A stretch of DNA of 64,000 nucleotides from Jiulongibacter sp024742395 (lineage in GTDB: Bacteria > Bacteroidota > Bacteroidia > Cytophagales > Spirosomataceae): positions 3,348,001-3,412,000 of the forward strand of contig OZ252236.1 in the NCBI GenBank assembly GCA_965249455.1, in the 5' to 3' direction. The notes under the pieces were generated by a model. That model was not told where the DNA came from. It worked only from the letters and a program-made list of their open reading frames with translations, and made no database searches. Numbering within the stretch: the stretch's first letter is position 1; every line of letters begins with the position of its first letter. The translations under genes and the position numbers were made by a program. Shown here in pieces: positions 43,946-52,724 of the stretch.

Positions 43946-44446
43946 TCAAGCTAAAACTTTAAGTACAGATTCGTAATCTGGTTCTTGTACAATTTCAGGT
44001 ACTTGCTCTGTGTAAGTAACCACCCCATCTTCATCTAATACCACCACTGCTCTGCTGTGAAGATTCTGCATAGGTCCATCAGCTATCTCCACTCCATATT
44101 TCTTACCGAACTCGCCAGTTGCAAAATCAGAAAGAGTTTCCACATTATCTAAACCTTCAGCTCCGCAAAATCTTGCCTGGGCAAAAGGTAAATCTCTGGA
44201 AATACAAAGGACTTTTGTATTCTCAAGATTTGAAGCCATTTTGTTAAACTCCCTTACAGAAGTAGCACAAATGCCCGTATCCAGACTTGGGAAAATATTC
44301 AGTATAACACGACTTCCCGCATAATCTGAAAGTGAAGCCTTTGAAAGATCATTTTTTGTTAACGTAAAAGCTTCAGCTTTAACACCTTTTCCGGGTAAAT
44401 TTCCTACTGTGTGAATTACGTTTCCTTTAAGAGTAATTTCTGCCAT
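43946..44446 (-). CDS. tpx: Thiol peroxidase (atypical 2-Cys peroxiredoxin)
   Basis: This 166-residue thioredoxin-dependent peroxidase has the peroxidatic C60 in SLDTGICATSVREFN and the resolving C94 in ARFCGAEG, the normal Tpx spacing. An extra cysteine occurs at 81. Typical Tpx has DTPVC at the active site, while here it is DTGIC, a mild deviation. It is the first gene of a two-gene unit with the HopJ-like protein. It complements the 1-Cys peroxiredoxin encoded at 37714. Confidence 0.95.
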   Translation of the reverse strand: MAEITLKGNVIHTVGNLPGKGVKAEAFTLTKNDLSKASLSDYAGSRVILNIFPSLDTGICATSVREFNKMASNLENTKVLCISRDLPFAQARFCGAEGLDNVETLSDFATGEFGKKYGVEIADGPMQNLHSRAVVVLDEDGVVTYTEQVPEIVQEPDYESVLKVLA

Positions 44447-44533
44447 TTTTATGAGTTTTTTTTAGCAGAAACATGGTTGAGTCATAGTTGGTTCGGAAAA
44501 ATTATGAGAAATTCTAAAACGAGCCAGCCAGTA

Positions 44534-45784
44534 TCATTTCTTCTTTTTCTTCTTCCTTTTTTTCTTCTGAAAATTGTCGGCAATCGCAATTTCTTTTCTG
44601 ATTTGCTTCATAGTTATGGATTCTTTTTCAGAAGAAACCGCTAAAGTCTGGTCATAATTTACATCATCAATAACCAATTGATCTATTTGATACCCTGTGT
44701 ATTCTTCAATGGCTTTTAAATAAGGCATCTCATCTTTGCTACAAAAAGAGAAGGCCATCCCCTTCTCTTTTCCACGCCCTGTTCTACCAATTCTATGTAC
44801 GTAATTTTCAGGTACATCAGGCATATCATAGTTCAGAACCATATCAACGTTAGGAATATCAATTCCTCTGGCACTAATATCTGTAGCTATCAGCACTTTT
44901 TGCTCGCCGGATTTGAAAAGCCTCATAACCTCAGATCTTTCTTGCTGATCTTTATCACTATGAATGGTCAGTGTATCTAAATCTACACGTTTCATGGCCG
45001 CACTTACCCTTTCGCATCTGACTTTCGTTCTGACAAAAACCAATATCTTCTTTTCCGGATTTTCCTTAATAGCTCTTTCAAGAAAGAAACGCTTATCATC
45101 CATCTCTACAAAAATCAAAGAATGTGTGATATTCTTAGAGACAGGGTCTTTAGGTGAAACCTGAATTCTTATTGGATTTCTAACCAATGAGTACGCCAAC
45201 TTTTTAATATTTTCATTAATCGTTGCCGAAAAAAACAAGGTTTGTCTGCCTCGGGGCAGAAATCGAATAACGTCTTCTATATCTTTATAAAAGCCCAGAT
45301 CTAACATATGATCTGCTTCATCAAGTACCAAAATATTTGCCTCATCTAAATTCAGATGACCCTGACTTCTTAAGTCAAATAATCTGCCCGGAGTAGTGAC
45401 CAATACATCAATACCTTCAGCTAATTTCAATATTTGTGGATCTTGCTCAGTGCCTCCATAAAGGGCGTAAACTTTAACGCGGGTATGTTGTCCAATTTGC
45501 TCAAAGACGCCGGCTATCTGGATGGCCAACTCATGTGTTGGGGCCATAATCAGACATTTTATTCCTTTCTTACGGGTACCTTTTTTTCTTTCATTGATAA
45601 GGTGAATGATAGGAATGGCAAATGCAGCAGTTTTGCCCGTGCCCGTTTGGGCAATAGCCAATACATCTTCCCCATTTAGAATAGGTGGAATAGCCTTGAA
45701 CTGTATATCAGTTGGTTTCTTAAACTCGAGTTTCTCTAAACTCTTCTTAATCTCTGGCGAAATACGGTAATCCTGAAATTTCAT
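44534..45784 (-). CDS. DEAD-box RNA helicase
   Basis: This 416-residue ATP-dependent RNA helicase has the Q motif PTDIQ at 25-29 and Walker A AQTGTGKT at 45-52. VLDEADHM, FSATI, ARGIDIPNVD and HRIGRTGR follow in order. The C-terminus is a short linker and a lysine-rich tail for RNA binding. It resembles the RhlE subgroup used in ribosome assembly and cold adaptation. It starts eight bases after the xylulokinase stop on the same strand. Confidence 0.93.
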   Translation of the reverse strand: MKFQDYRISPEIKKSLEKLEFKKPTDIQFKAIPPILNGEDVLAIAQTGTGKTAAFAIPIIHLINERKKGTRKKGIKCLIMAPTHELAIQIAGVFEQIGQHTRVKVYALYGGTEQDPQILKLAEGIDVLVTTPGRLFDLRSQGHLNLDEANILVLDEADHMLDLGFYKDIEDVIRFLPRGRQTLFFSATINENIKKLAYSLVRNPIRIQVSPKDPVSKNITHSLIFVEMDDKRFFLERAIKENPEKKILVFVRTKVRCERVSAAMKRVDLDTLTIHSDKDQQERSEVMRLFKSGEQKVLIATDISARGIDIPNVDMVLNYDMPDVPENYVHRIGRTGRGKEKGMAFSFCSKDEMPYLKAIEEYTGYQIDQLVIDDVNYDQTLAVSSEKESITMKQIRKEIAIADNFQKKKRKKKKKK

Positions 45785-45792
45785 TCACTGTT

Positions 45793-47277
45793 TTAAACCC
45801 ACAAAGCTAGGGCTTTTGTCCAGCTTTGGTAAGCGTTTTCGTATTCATCAACAACAGAAAGATCAGGCTCAATAATTTCAAGTAGTGTCAAACCATTCAT
45901 GGCTTCTGCTAAAGAAGAGTATATTCCGGCTCCGAAGCCTCCACCTAAGGCAGCTCCTTTAGCACCATCTGTATCATAAAGCTCTACTGGCGTTTGAGTT
46001 ACATTCACTAATGAAGACGAAAACACCTTAGAAAGAAACATATTGGCCTTTCCGGCACGAATTACCTTGGGTTCTACACCATTGGCCTGCATCATATCAA
46101 AACCATATTTTAAAGAAAAAGCGATCCCTTCCTGAGCGGCTCTGTAAATATGAGCATCAGTGTGCTTATTCAAGTTCAAATTCATAAACTGGGCACCAAT
46201 AAGCTTATTTTCCAGCATTCGCTCTGCTCCATTCCCAAAAGGAAGTATGGTTAGTCCGTCACTTCCGACGGCAACGTTAGATGCAGCTTCGTTCATTTGA
46301 GGGTAATCAATTCCTTTAGCTACCTGGTGTTTCACCCAGCTGTTCAAAATGCCAGTACCGTTTATACAAAGTAAAATACCAATACGGGTTTGGTTTTCCA
46401 ACTGATGATTTACATGTGCAAAGGAATTAATCCTTGATTTGGGATCATAAGACACCTTTTCACTTACCGCATATACTACTCCTGAAGTACCTGCTGTGGC
46501 CGCAATTTCACCAGGATTTAATACATTTAGAGACAAGGCATTATTTGGCTGATCACCAGCCTTATAACTAACGGGTGTTCCTATTTGTAATCCCAATGCA
46601 TTCATGGACTCCTGGTTCACTTCACCATGATTTGAGAATACCGGTTTGATTTCAGGAATCAAATCCATGTCGAAACCATAAGTACTCATTATATCTTCTG
46701 ATACCTTGTTATCACAAAAATCCCAGAAAACACCTTCTGAAAGGCCGGAATTTGAAGTAGTAATTTCACCTGTGAGCTTCATGCCAATGTAATCTCCAGG
46801 CAACATTATTTTATAGCATTTAGCATAAACTTCAGGCTCATTTTCTTTGACCCAAGCCAATTTAGATGCCGTAAAATTCCCGGGAGAATTCAATAAATGA
46901 CTCAAAGCCTTCTTCTCTCCAATTTTTTCAAAAGCCTTTTGACCCGTCTCAACAGCTCGGCTATCACACCAAATAATTGAAGGTCGAAGTACATTTTTGT
47001 CCTTGTCTATCATCACCAAACCATGCATTTGGTAAGAAATACCAATAGATTTAATGTCCTTAACCTGAAACTTTCCGGAACTGGTCAGGCGAGTAATGGC
47101 CTTTTTCGTATTCTCCCACCACATTTCAGGCGACTGCTCAGCCCATCCTGTTTGCGGCGATGATATCGCTACTTCGGTATCCGGGTATTGTGCAGAAGCA
47201 ATAACTTGTTTGGTTTGAGCATCTACTACAGATGCTTTAATAGAAGAAGTGCCAATATCAAGGCCTAATAGGTACAT
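45793..47277 (-). CDS. xylB: Xylulokinase (FGGY carbohydrate kinase)
   Basis: This 494-residue cytoplasmic kinase phosphorylates D-xylulose for the pentose phosphate pathway. GLDIGTSSIKASVVD is the N-terminal ATP-phosphate loop. GISYQMHGLVMIDKD with its MHG motif is characteristic of xylulokinase, as is IIWCDSRAVETG. The catalytic Asp lies in SYKAGDQPNNAL. No xylose isomerase or transporter is encoded nearby. An exact promoter -7 element precedes it, and the downstream helicase is likely read through. Confidence 0.9.
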   Translation of the reverse strand: MYLLGLDIGTSSIKASVVDAQTKQVIASAQYPDTEVAISSPQTGWAEQSPEMWWENTKKAITRLTSSGKFQVKDIKSIGISYQMHGLVMIDKDKNVLRPSIIWCDSRAVETGQKAFEKIGEKKALSHLLNSPGNFTASKLAWVKENEPEVYAKCYKIMLPGDYIGMKLTGEITTSNSGLSEGVFWDFCDNKVSEDIMSTYGFDMDLIPEIKPVFSNHGEVNQESMNALGLQIGTPVSYKAGDQPNNALSLNVLNPGEIAATAGTSGVVYAVSEKVSYDPKSRINSFAHVNHQLENQTRIGILLCINGTGILNSWVKHQVAKGIDYPQMNEAASNVAVGSDGLTILPFGNGAERMLENKLIGAQFMNLNLNKHTDAHIYRAAQEGIAFSLKYGFDMMQANGVEPKVIRAGKANMFLSKVFSSSLVNVTQTPVELYDTDGAKGAALGGGFGAGIYSSLAEAMNGLTLLEIIEPDLSVVDEYENAYQSWTKALALWV

Positions 47278-47304
47278 ACTTTTTTATGTTATAGGTTCGA
47301 ATCT

Positions 47305-47312
47305 CAAAGCTA
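47305..47312 (-). promoter_or_regulatory. -7 promoter element for xylB
   Basis: On the minus strand this reads TAGCTTTG, an exact TAnnTTTG match 28 bases before the ATG. Confidence 0.5.
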
Positions 47313-47442
47313 GCAATTCTATCGAATATTTTAATTGTCTTTTCGACACTTATTTTAAATTTTAGCCTTTATGGAAATCTTCCTTTTATCAACACTTCAT
47401 CACTTGATACGGTTTTTCTCAATGGACTGTATTATTCGTAGT

Positions 47443-47610
47443 TATGTAGACACTTCGCTCCTATGGAGCAAACATAATTTCACATCCACATATCTTTTGA
47501 CATAAGACGCCGATAAAGCTATCCACATTTATTGAGCTTCAGGAGAACGATATGTTACTAACTTAAAGATCAAACAACAATAATGAGCTCCAGAGAAGCG
47601 ACATATTGGT
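47443..47610. repeat. Degenerate REP-like repeats upstream of a broken transposase
   Basis: Three related units can be seen in the 426-base gene-free stretch 47278-47703. One is inverted with a GCTCC/GGAGC hairpin (47457-47469). Two are direct (from 47532 and 47583), sharing TGAGCT.CAG and CGA.AT.TT. Such GAGCTCC-type units accompany IS200-like/RAYT transposases in Bacteroidota (recalled, not searched). The rest of the stretch holds nothing I recognise. Confidence 0.5.
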
Positions 47611-47703
47611 TTATTGGTGTAAGGAATACGCATTCCAAGTTCATATGGCCGTTTACTTTTATTCAATTTGGAAGCTTTGAAAGCAAACAGCAATTTTTAA
47701 ATC

Positions 47704-48164
47704 ATGCCCAATACATTTACACAACTTTATACTCATGTTGTTTTTGCCGTTAAAGGCCGTAAAAGCCTGATCTCAAAATCGTGGCAGGTAGAACTTTATA
47801 AGTACATAACCGGTTTGGTTACAAATAATTGACAAAAACTAATGGTCATTAATGGTATGCTGCCAGATCATCTTCACATTCTTCTACGCTTAAAATTTAA
47901 TATTTCACTTTCAGATTTAGTAAGAGATGCCAAAGCGAACTCATCTATATGGTTTGATGAAAAGAATTTCACAGCCGGTAAATTTGAGTGGCAAGAAGGT
48001 TTTTGGGCCCTTAGCCTTGGACAGTCCCAATTACCTGTAATTATCAAATACATTAAAAATCAGTAAACTCACCATCAAAAGAAAAATTTAAGGATGAATA
48101 TGTTCTGTTTCTAGAAGCTTATGAAATAGTAATTGACGATGATTATTTATTTGAAGAAATTTGA
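47704..48164 (+). pseudogene. IS200/RAYT-type (Y1) transposase pseudogene
   Basis: Translation from the ATG at 47704 gives MPNTFTQLYTHVVFAVKGRK, then an in-frame TGA after LVTNN. The frame continues with QKLMVINGM, the HUH motif PDHLH and EWQEGFWALSLGQSQ. A second stop (TAA) follows IKNQ, and the rest (KFKDEYVLFLEAYEI, ending FEEI) is only in frame after a shift near 48076. Family members are about 150 residues with YIKNQ.EHH near the end, so both stops replace coding triplets. One extra residue near NGMLPDH is also present. It cannot make an active enzyme and is a remnant of an insertion. Confidence 0.85.
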
Positions 48165-48172
48165 GTTCTTAA

Positions 48173-49348
48173 CTAAAAGGAAATCATTAACTCATCCATA
48201 TATTTGGCTCTTAGAATTAACCAATTCTTCAAAGCTTCTTTTTCTAGGTCAATACTGCTCTCTCCCCTTCCCCATTTTTTAGAATCAGCTTTTCTAGAGT
48301 CTTCAATTTGTGAAGCATACAAATCCACGAAGACCAAAAGTTCATTAAAGTCATTTTCCCTAAATGACTGCCAATGGCTCTTCATCAATGATTTAATCCT
48401 TGGATCTGAAGCAATTCGTTGAAAAAAAATTGTGCCTTTAGCATCCCATTCCCAAAACAATGGTCTGTTAGGATTAACATAATGTACTTGATTCTGCTCG
48501 TAAGAAAATGCCCAGTCAAAATCCCAGATCGGCCCCAATTTAAATTTACTTCCGGCTCTTTTGTACATATATGTGCTTTTAGGATGATTAATTTCTTCAT
48601 TGCACGTAAGCGTGTAAACAATCAAATATTTTGCTACTGACTCAGCATCTAAATAATTGAGATAATCCGTTAGCGGAAAGCTTTCATTAAAAACACTATT
48701 TTCTAATTCATTAAAGTCCTCTTTTATTTCGTCGAGGCTAATTTCATCAAAGTTTTCAGGGTGTTTGACCTGTACAGGCAAATGGTAATTTTGACTCTCA
48801 AAATAAATATCATCACTTTCTAAGATTGTATCTAGGCTAAGAAGCACCCCATCATTTCCAATATTTACCCGGTTCTCTCCCACCTCAATCTGTTCGGTAA
48901 GCGTATAATTGCCTAAAAATTCGTTATTCAGCCATAAATCCACGGGAATAATGTGATTTGTATATTCCATGTTAAGAAGTTGACCAAGCTTCATCGATAC
49001 CGCATTTAGCATTAATGAAGGATCCAGATAATTTGCCAATAGCACCTACCTCTTAGCCTTGGGCAAGCCTAATAACCCGGCCTTTTCGTTGAGTTTGATT
49101 TTGAAAGGTTTTTTGGGGTATGTCCATGTAGTATTGCCTCTTCCTCTAATCTCAATATTACCTTTGAAGGGGTTTTCCCCTTCAATTTCCATAAATGCTT
49201 TTTGATAAACCTCCTTGGAAGTTACTTCTACTTTGTTTTCGGTACTAATTCTAAGTACTGGAAGTACATCTGGCTGTATAACATCTTTAACAGACTTATC
49301 ACAGCTAAAAAATAGAAAAAGTATGAAGAAAGCGGATAGATTTCTCAA
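48173..49348 (-). pseudogene. CotH-family kinase-like protein interrupted by one in-frame TAG
   Basis: Two adjacent open frames on the minus strand are in the same reading frame and are parted only by a TAG at 49046-49048. Upstream is a lipoprotein signal (FFILFLFFSC) followed by IRGRGNTTWTYPKKPFKIK and LLGLPKAKR. Downstream is VLLANYLDPSLM, then TEQIEVGENRVN, WDFDWAFSY and a C-terminal helix bundle. Homologues read PKAK[RK]W[VT]LLAN, so the TAG replaces the TGG of W101. The joined length is 391 residues, normal for exported CotH proteins (spore-coat-kinase-like fold). It is a recent nonsense mutation, a sequencing error, or less likely a readthrough site. Confidence 0.85.
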
Positions 49349-49443
49349 TTGATAGGACTTAAATAATCACATAGTTGTCAATCTTCATAAAGATCGATGT
49401 ATACCATGATAACTACAAAAAACAGTGATAAACTATATAAAAC

Positions 49444-49466
49444 AAAAGCCCCATAATGGGGCTTTT
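49444..49466 (-). terminator. Terminator for the amidohydrolase gene
   Basis: AAAAGCCCC/GGGGCTTTT arms around a five-base loop. Read on the minus strand the hairpin ends in a T-rich run (TTTTGTTTT). Confidence 0.8.
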
Positions 49467-49484
49467 AATTTACTTCCTTTCCTC

Positions 49485-50630
49485 TCAATTAGGAAAAAGG
49501 CTGCGGTCTATACCGGGTAAAATCTTTAGAGCATTTTTGTAATATAATTTCTTTAGGATTTCATCTGAAAGCCCAATACCGTACATTGGCCAGAAGGCAT
49601 GATACTTTTTATGGTATTGAAAATATTCATCTTCGGTCTCCAAAACCCTGAAATATGTAACATACTCTTCTGGTTTCCAGGAGTCTTTTCCAAAGAGTAC
49701 TCTATCCTGCCATTTGTCAAAAAACTTATACGCCGATCGAGGCTGACGACCTAATTCTGCTATCACAGCCCCAATCTCTACATAGGTATTCGGTAAAGCA
49801 GTCATTAAACTGTCCAATTTCCTTAAATCATTGGCATACCAACCCATATGTGCATTTATGAATGTAGTATTCGGGTGTTTTCTGAAAACATTGTGCTGCT
49901 GACTAATCAACTCTTCAAAAGAGTAATCACCTTTAGAAGTGTCTCTTGCTCTGTTAGGATGCGTTTTTAACTCTAACCACCTTTCATTAAACTTATCCAT
50001 CGGATTCCAGAAAGAAGCAGGTTCTGCAGTGTGAATTAACACCGGAATGCCCAGCTTTCCTGCCATATCCCACACAGGATCTATCCGAGGATCATCCACG
50101 GCCACGATAGAGCCATCGGCATTCGTAACATTAAAGCCTAAACTTTTATAGATTTTCAGTCCCTGGGCTCCCCTAACTTTGACATCTTCTTCCAGCATTT
50201 TTACTGCTCTCTCTGTCCATCCATCTTCACTTATTCCGTTAAAGTCAATATTTGTAAAAATTACAAACCGATCTGGATAATAATCATTTACAGCTTTTAT
50301 GTACCCTTCGAGTGTCTTATTAGACTGCTCTATGTCTCTGGTCCATCCTCTACCGCTCAGATTAATCATCACTTTCATATTGAGCTCATCCATACCCGCA
50401 ACAATATCGTCGAGTTTCTCTTTGGTGTTCATTCCAAACTGATGATTATGGATATCAATGAATGGAAATTTAGCAGCAGTAGGTAAGTGCTCTTCAACTA
50501 CCAGGGTAGATTTTGGCGTATATTCTTCAAAAGATATCTCGCCACTTTCACTCTCACCTATAGCAATTTGCTGAGCTTTTGTGGTCAAGGTGCATAGTAG
50601 AGCAAGTCCGAGAATAGCTATTTTCTTCAT
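49485..50630 (-). CDS. Exported amidohydrolase-family protein
   Basis: This 381-residue TIM-barrel metal hydrolase (amidohydrolase 2 type) starts with a signal peptide (MKKIAILGLALLCTLTTKAQ) from the ATG at 50630. The open frame extends 17 codons further, but the signal peptide fixes the start. Metal-ligand regions visible are DIHNHQFGM (HxH), VLIHTAEPASFW and FINAHMGWYAN, and the late Asp in LFGKDSW. The substrate is unknown; decarboxylase- or lactonase-like reactions are known in the group. It stands alone with its own terminator. Confidence 0.85.
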   Translation of the reverse strand: MKKIAILGLALLCTLTTKAQQIAIGESESGEISFEEYTPKSTLVVEEHLPTAAKFPFIDIHNHQFGMNTKEKLDDIVAGMDELNMKVMINLSGRGWTRDIEQSNKTLEGYIKAVNDYYPDRFVIFTNIDFNGISEDGWTERAVKMLEEDVKVRGAQGLKIYKSLGFNVTNADGSIVAVDDPRIDPVWDMAGKLGIPVLIHTAEPASFWNPMDKFNERWLELKTHPNRARDTSKGDYSFEELISQQHNVFRKHPNTTFINAHMGWYANDLRKLDSLMTALPNTYVEIGAVIAELGRQPRSAYKFFDKWQDRVLFGKDSWKPEEYVTYFRVLETEDEYFQYHKKYHAFWPMYGIGLSDEILKKLYYKNALKILPGIDRSLFPN

Positions 50631-50751
50631 AAACTGTATTGTCAATTTTTGATTATGTATAAAGGTACATACCGAATACAAAACATTGCTTCATTGGCAG
50701 AATGACCTTGTTTAAATTAGACCAAACCAGTCTTATTATAGAGCAATGGCC

Positions 50752-51264
50752 TTATTTATCCTTAAAATAACGACGTCGGGGGTTTAGCTTCTTAGACAAT
50801 AAACAAACAGCATGTGCTTCTAAACCTTCCTTTCTACCTACAAAACCCATGGTTTCTGCGGTGGTAGCCTTTATGCTGATGCAATCTTCATCAATCATTA
50901 GGCTCTCTGCTATTGCAGTTTTCATTTGAGGAACGTACTTCCCTATTTTAGGCTCTTGAAGTATTAGGGTAGAATCTATATTTCCTACTTCCCATCCTTT
51001 CTCATTAATCATTCTATTTACCTCTTTCAGGAAGATTTTGCTATCTGCTCCTTTCCATTGCGGGTCAGTATTTTTAAAATGCAGACCGATATCACCTAAG
51101 GACAGAGCTCCCAAAAGAGCATCGCAAATAGCATGTAGTAATACATCTGCATCAGAATGCCCCATTGAACCAACGGTATGAGGAATTTCTATTCCTCCCA
51201 ATGTTAATTTATAGCCTTCGGCCAACTGGTGGACATCATAGCCATGGCCTATTTTTATGTTCAT
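50752..51264 (-). CDS. ispF: 2-C-methyl-D-erythritol 2,4-cyclodiphosphate synthase
   Basis: IspF is the fifth enzyme of the MEP isoprenoid pathway and forms a homotrimer with an active-site zinc. It has 170 residues from the ATG at 51264. The zinc ligands D10, H12 (GHGYDVHQL) and H44 (DADVLLH) are in place, as are HSDADV and ATTAETMGFVGRKEG. The open frame upstream crosses the promoter and is not coding. Isoprenoid precursors would feed the UbiA enzyme at 863 among others. Confidence 0.97.
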   Translation of the reverse strand: MNIKIGHGYDVHQLAEGYKLTLGGIEIPHTVGSMGHSDADVLLHAICDALLGALSLGDIGLHFKNTDPQWKGADSKIFLKEVNRMINEKGWEVGNIDSTLILQEPKIGKYVPQMKTAIAESLMIDEDCISIKATTAETMGFVGRKEGLEAHAVCLLSKKLNPRRRYFKDK

Positions 51265-51283
51265 AGTAGATTTTATTAAAAGC

Positions 51284-51291
51284 CAAAGATA
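51284..51291 (-). promoter_or_regulatory. -7 promoter element for ispF
   Basis: On the minus strand it reads TATCTTTG, an exact TAnnTTTG match 20 bases before the ATG at 51264. It supports that start over the upstream one. Confidence 0.5.
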
Positions 51292-51439
51292 TAAATTTAA
51301 CAACACTGACTACAGATAAGCCAATGCCTCAAGAGTAAGATGGATAGGAAAAGAGCGGCAAAAGTCGATTTGACGATTTCTCTCAAAGAAAGACTCAGAT
51401 AAAAAAAGTCACTTTTTAGCATCCAATAAACAAGCTTGC

Positions 51440-51447
51440 TACTTTTG
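51440..51447 (+). promoter_or_regulatory. -7 promoter element for the M16 peptidase operon
   Basis: TACTTTTG is an exact TAnnTTTG match 20 bases before the TTG start at 51467. It implies a very short leader. Confidence 0.5.
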
Positions 51448-51466
51448 CACGATATACATAAATGAT

Positions 51467-52705
51467 TTGATTCACTACCAGCACTTCCAACTAGACAACG
51501 GCTTAAAAGTTTTCCTGCATGAGGATAAAACCTCGCCAATCGCAGCGGTCAACATTGTTTACAATGTGGGCTCCCGGGATGAAGATGAAAATAAAACGGG
51601 CTTTGCTCACCTTTTCGAACACCTGATGTTTGGAGGCTCAAAAAACATTGCCAGTTTTGATGAACCTCTACAGAAAGTAGGTGGTGAAAATAATGCTTTC
51701 ACTTCACCCGATCTAACTAACTACTACGTAACACTACCTGTAGAAAATATAGAGACGGCCTTCTGGTTGGAATCTGACCGTATGATGAGTCTTTCATTTG
51801 ATCCGAAAGTATTGGAAGTGCAAAGAAAGGTGGTGATAGAGGAATTTAAACAACGATATCTTAATCAGCCCTACGGTGATCTGTGGTTAAAGTTAAGACC
51901 GCTGGTGTATCAAAAACATCCATATAAATGGGCTACCATTGGTAAAGAAATAAGCCATATTGAAAACGCAACCATGGATGATGTGAAAGACTTTTTCTAT
52001 CAATATTACCGCCCGGATAATGCCACCTTGGTTGTGGCCGGTAATATTTCAATAGATGAAGTTAAAAGACTTACAAACAAGTGGTTCGGAGAAATTCCTG
52101 CTGGAAATTTAAGAAAGAAGCCCATACCCGTAGAGCCTCGACAAACAGAAGCTCGTTTTGACACTACCTCTGCAGATGTTCCTTTGGATGCCATTTACAA
52201 AGTGTATCACATGGCCGGCCGATATGAGGAAAACTATTTCGAAGCAGATCTGATTAGTGATATTCTAGGAAGGGGAAAGTCCTCAAGACTGTATTCCTCC
52301 TTAGTCAAGGAGAAAAAGATATTCAATAGCATAAGTGCTCATGTCATGGGATCATTAGATCCCGGAATGCTGGTAATACAGGGTAATCTTAATAAAGGGA
52401 TTGAACTGGAGGCCGCTAATGAGGCTATTGAAAAAATTGTTTCTGAAGCGAGAAATGAAAGAATTTCGGAAATTGAACTTGAAAAAGTTAAAAACCAATC
52501 AGAGTCAACCCTTCTTTTTTCTGAAGTCGACTTATTAAACAGAGCTATGCATTTAGCCTTTGCGGCTAATTACGGAAATGCCGATCTTTGCAATATGGAC
52601 GCTGAAAAAATACAAGCAGTGACTACAAAAAAAATGGCAGATGTGGCACAGGAAGTCTTGAGGGAAGATAACTGCAGCACCTTATTTTATAAATCAGAGA
52701 ATTAA
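51467..52705 (+). CDS. M16-family zinc peptidase (pitrilysin/processing-peptidase type)
   Basis: This 412-residue single-chain member has the inverted zinc motif HxxEH at H48-E51-H52 (FAHLFEHLMFGG). The distal Glu is expected in the following helix (ENIETAFWLESDRM). The C-terminal inactive domain includes RGKSSRLYSSLVKEKK, a family hallmark. No signal peptide is visible, so it acts inside or after unusual export. The start is TTG. A nearby ATG at 51462 is out of frame and hits a stop after two codons. gpmI follows after 19 bases. Confidence 0.92.
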   Translation: MIHYQHFQLDNGLKVFLHEDKTSPIAAVNIVYNVGSRDEDENKTGFAHLFEHLMFGGSKNIASFDEPLQKVGGENNAFTSPDLTNYYVTLPVENIETAFWLESDRMMSLSFDPKVLEVQRKVVIEEFKQRYLNQPYGDLWLKLRPLVYQKHPYKWATIGKEISHIENATMDDVKDFFYQYYRPDNATLVVAGNISIDEVKRLTNKWFGEIPAGNLRKKPIPVEPRQTEARFDTTSADVPLDAIYKVYHMAGRYEENYFEADLISDILGRGKSSRLYSSLVKEKKIFNSISAHVMGSLDPGMLVIQGNLNKGIELEAANEAIEKIVSEARNERISEIELEKVKNQSESTLLFSEVDLLNRAMHLAFAANYGNADLCNMDAEKIQAVTTKKMADVAQEVLREDNCSTLFYKSEN

Positions 52706-52724
52706 CCTTTAAATCATAACAGTT

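Noticed and set aside
47842..48066. Stand-alone 74-residue gene
   Set aside because: It is the middle fragment of the broken Y1 transposase, starting after the first premature stop.
47278..49484. CRISPR array or integron
   Set aside because: The repeats are few, diverged and irregularly spaced, and no cas or integrase gene is present; they fit REP-like units better.
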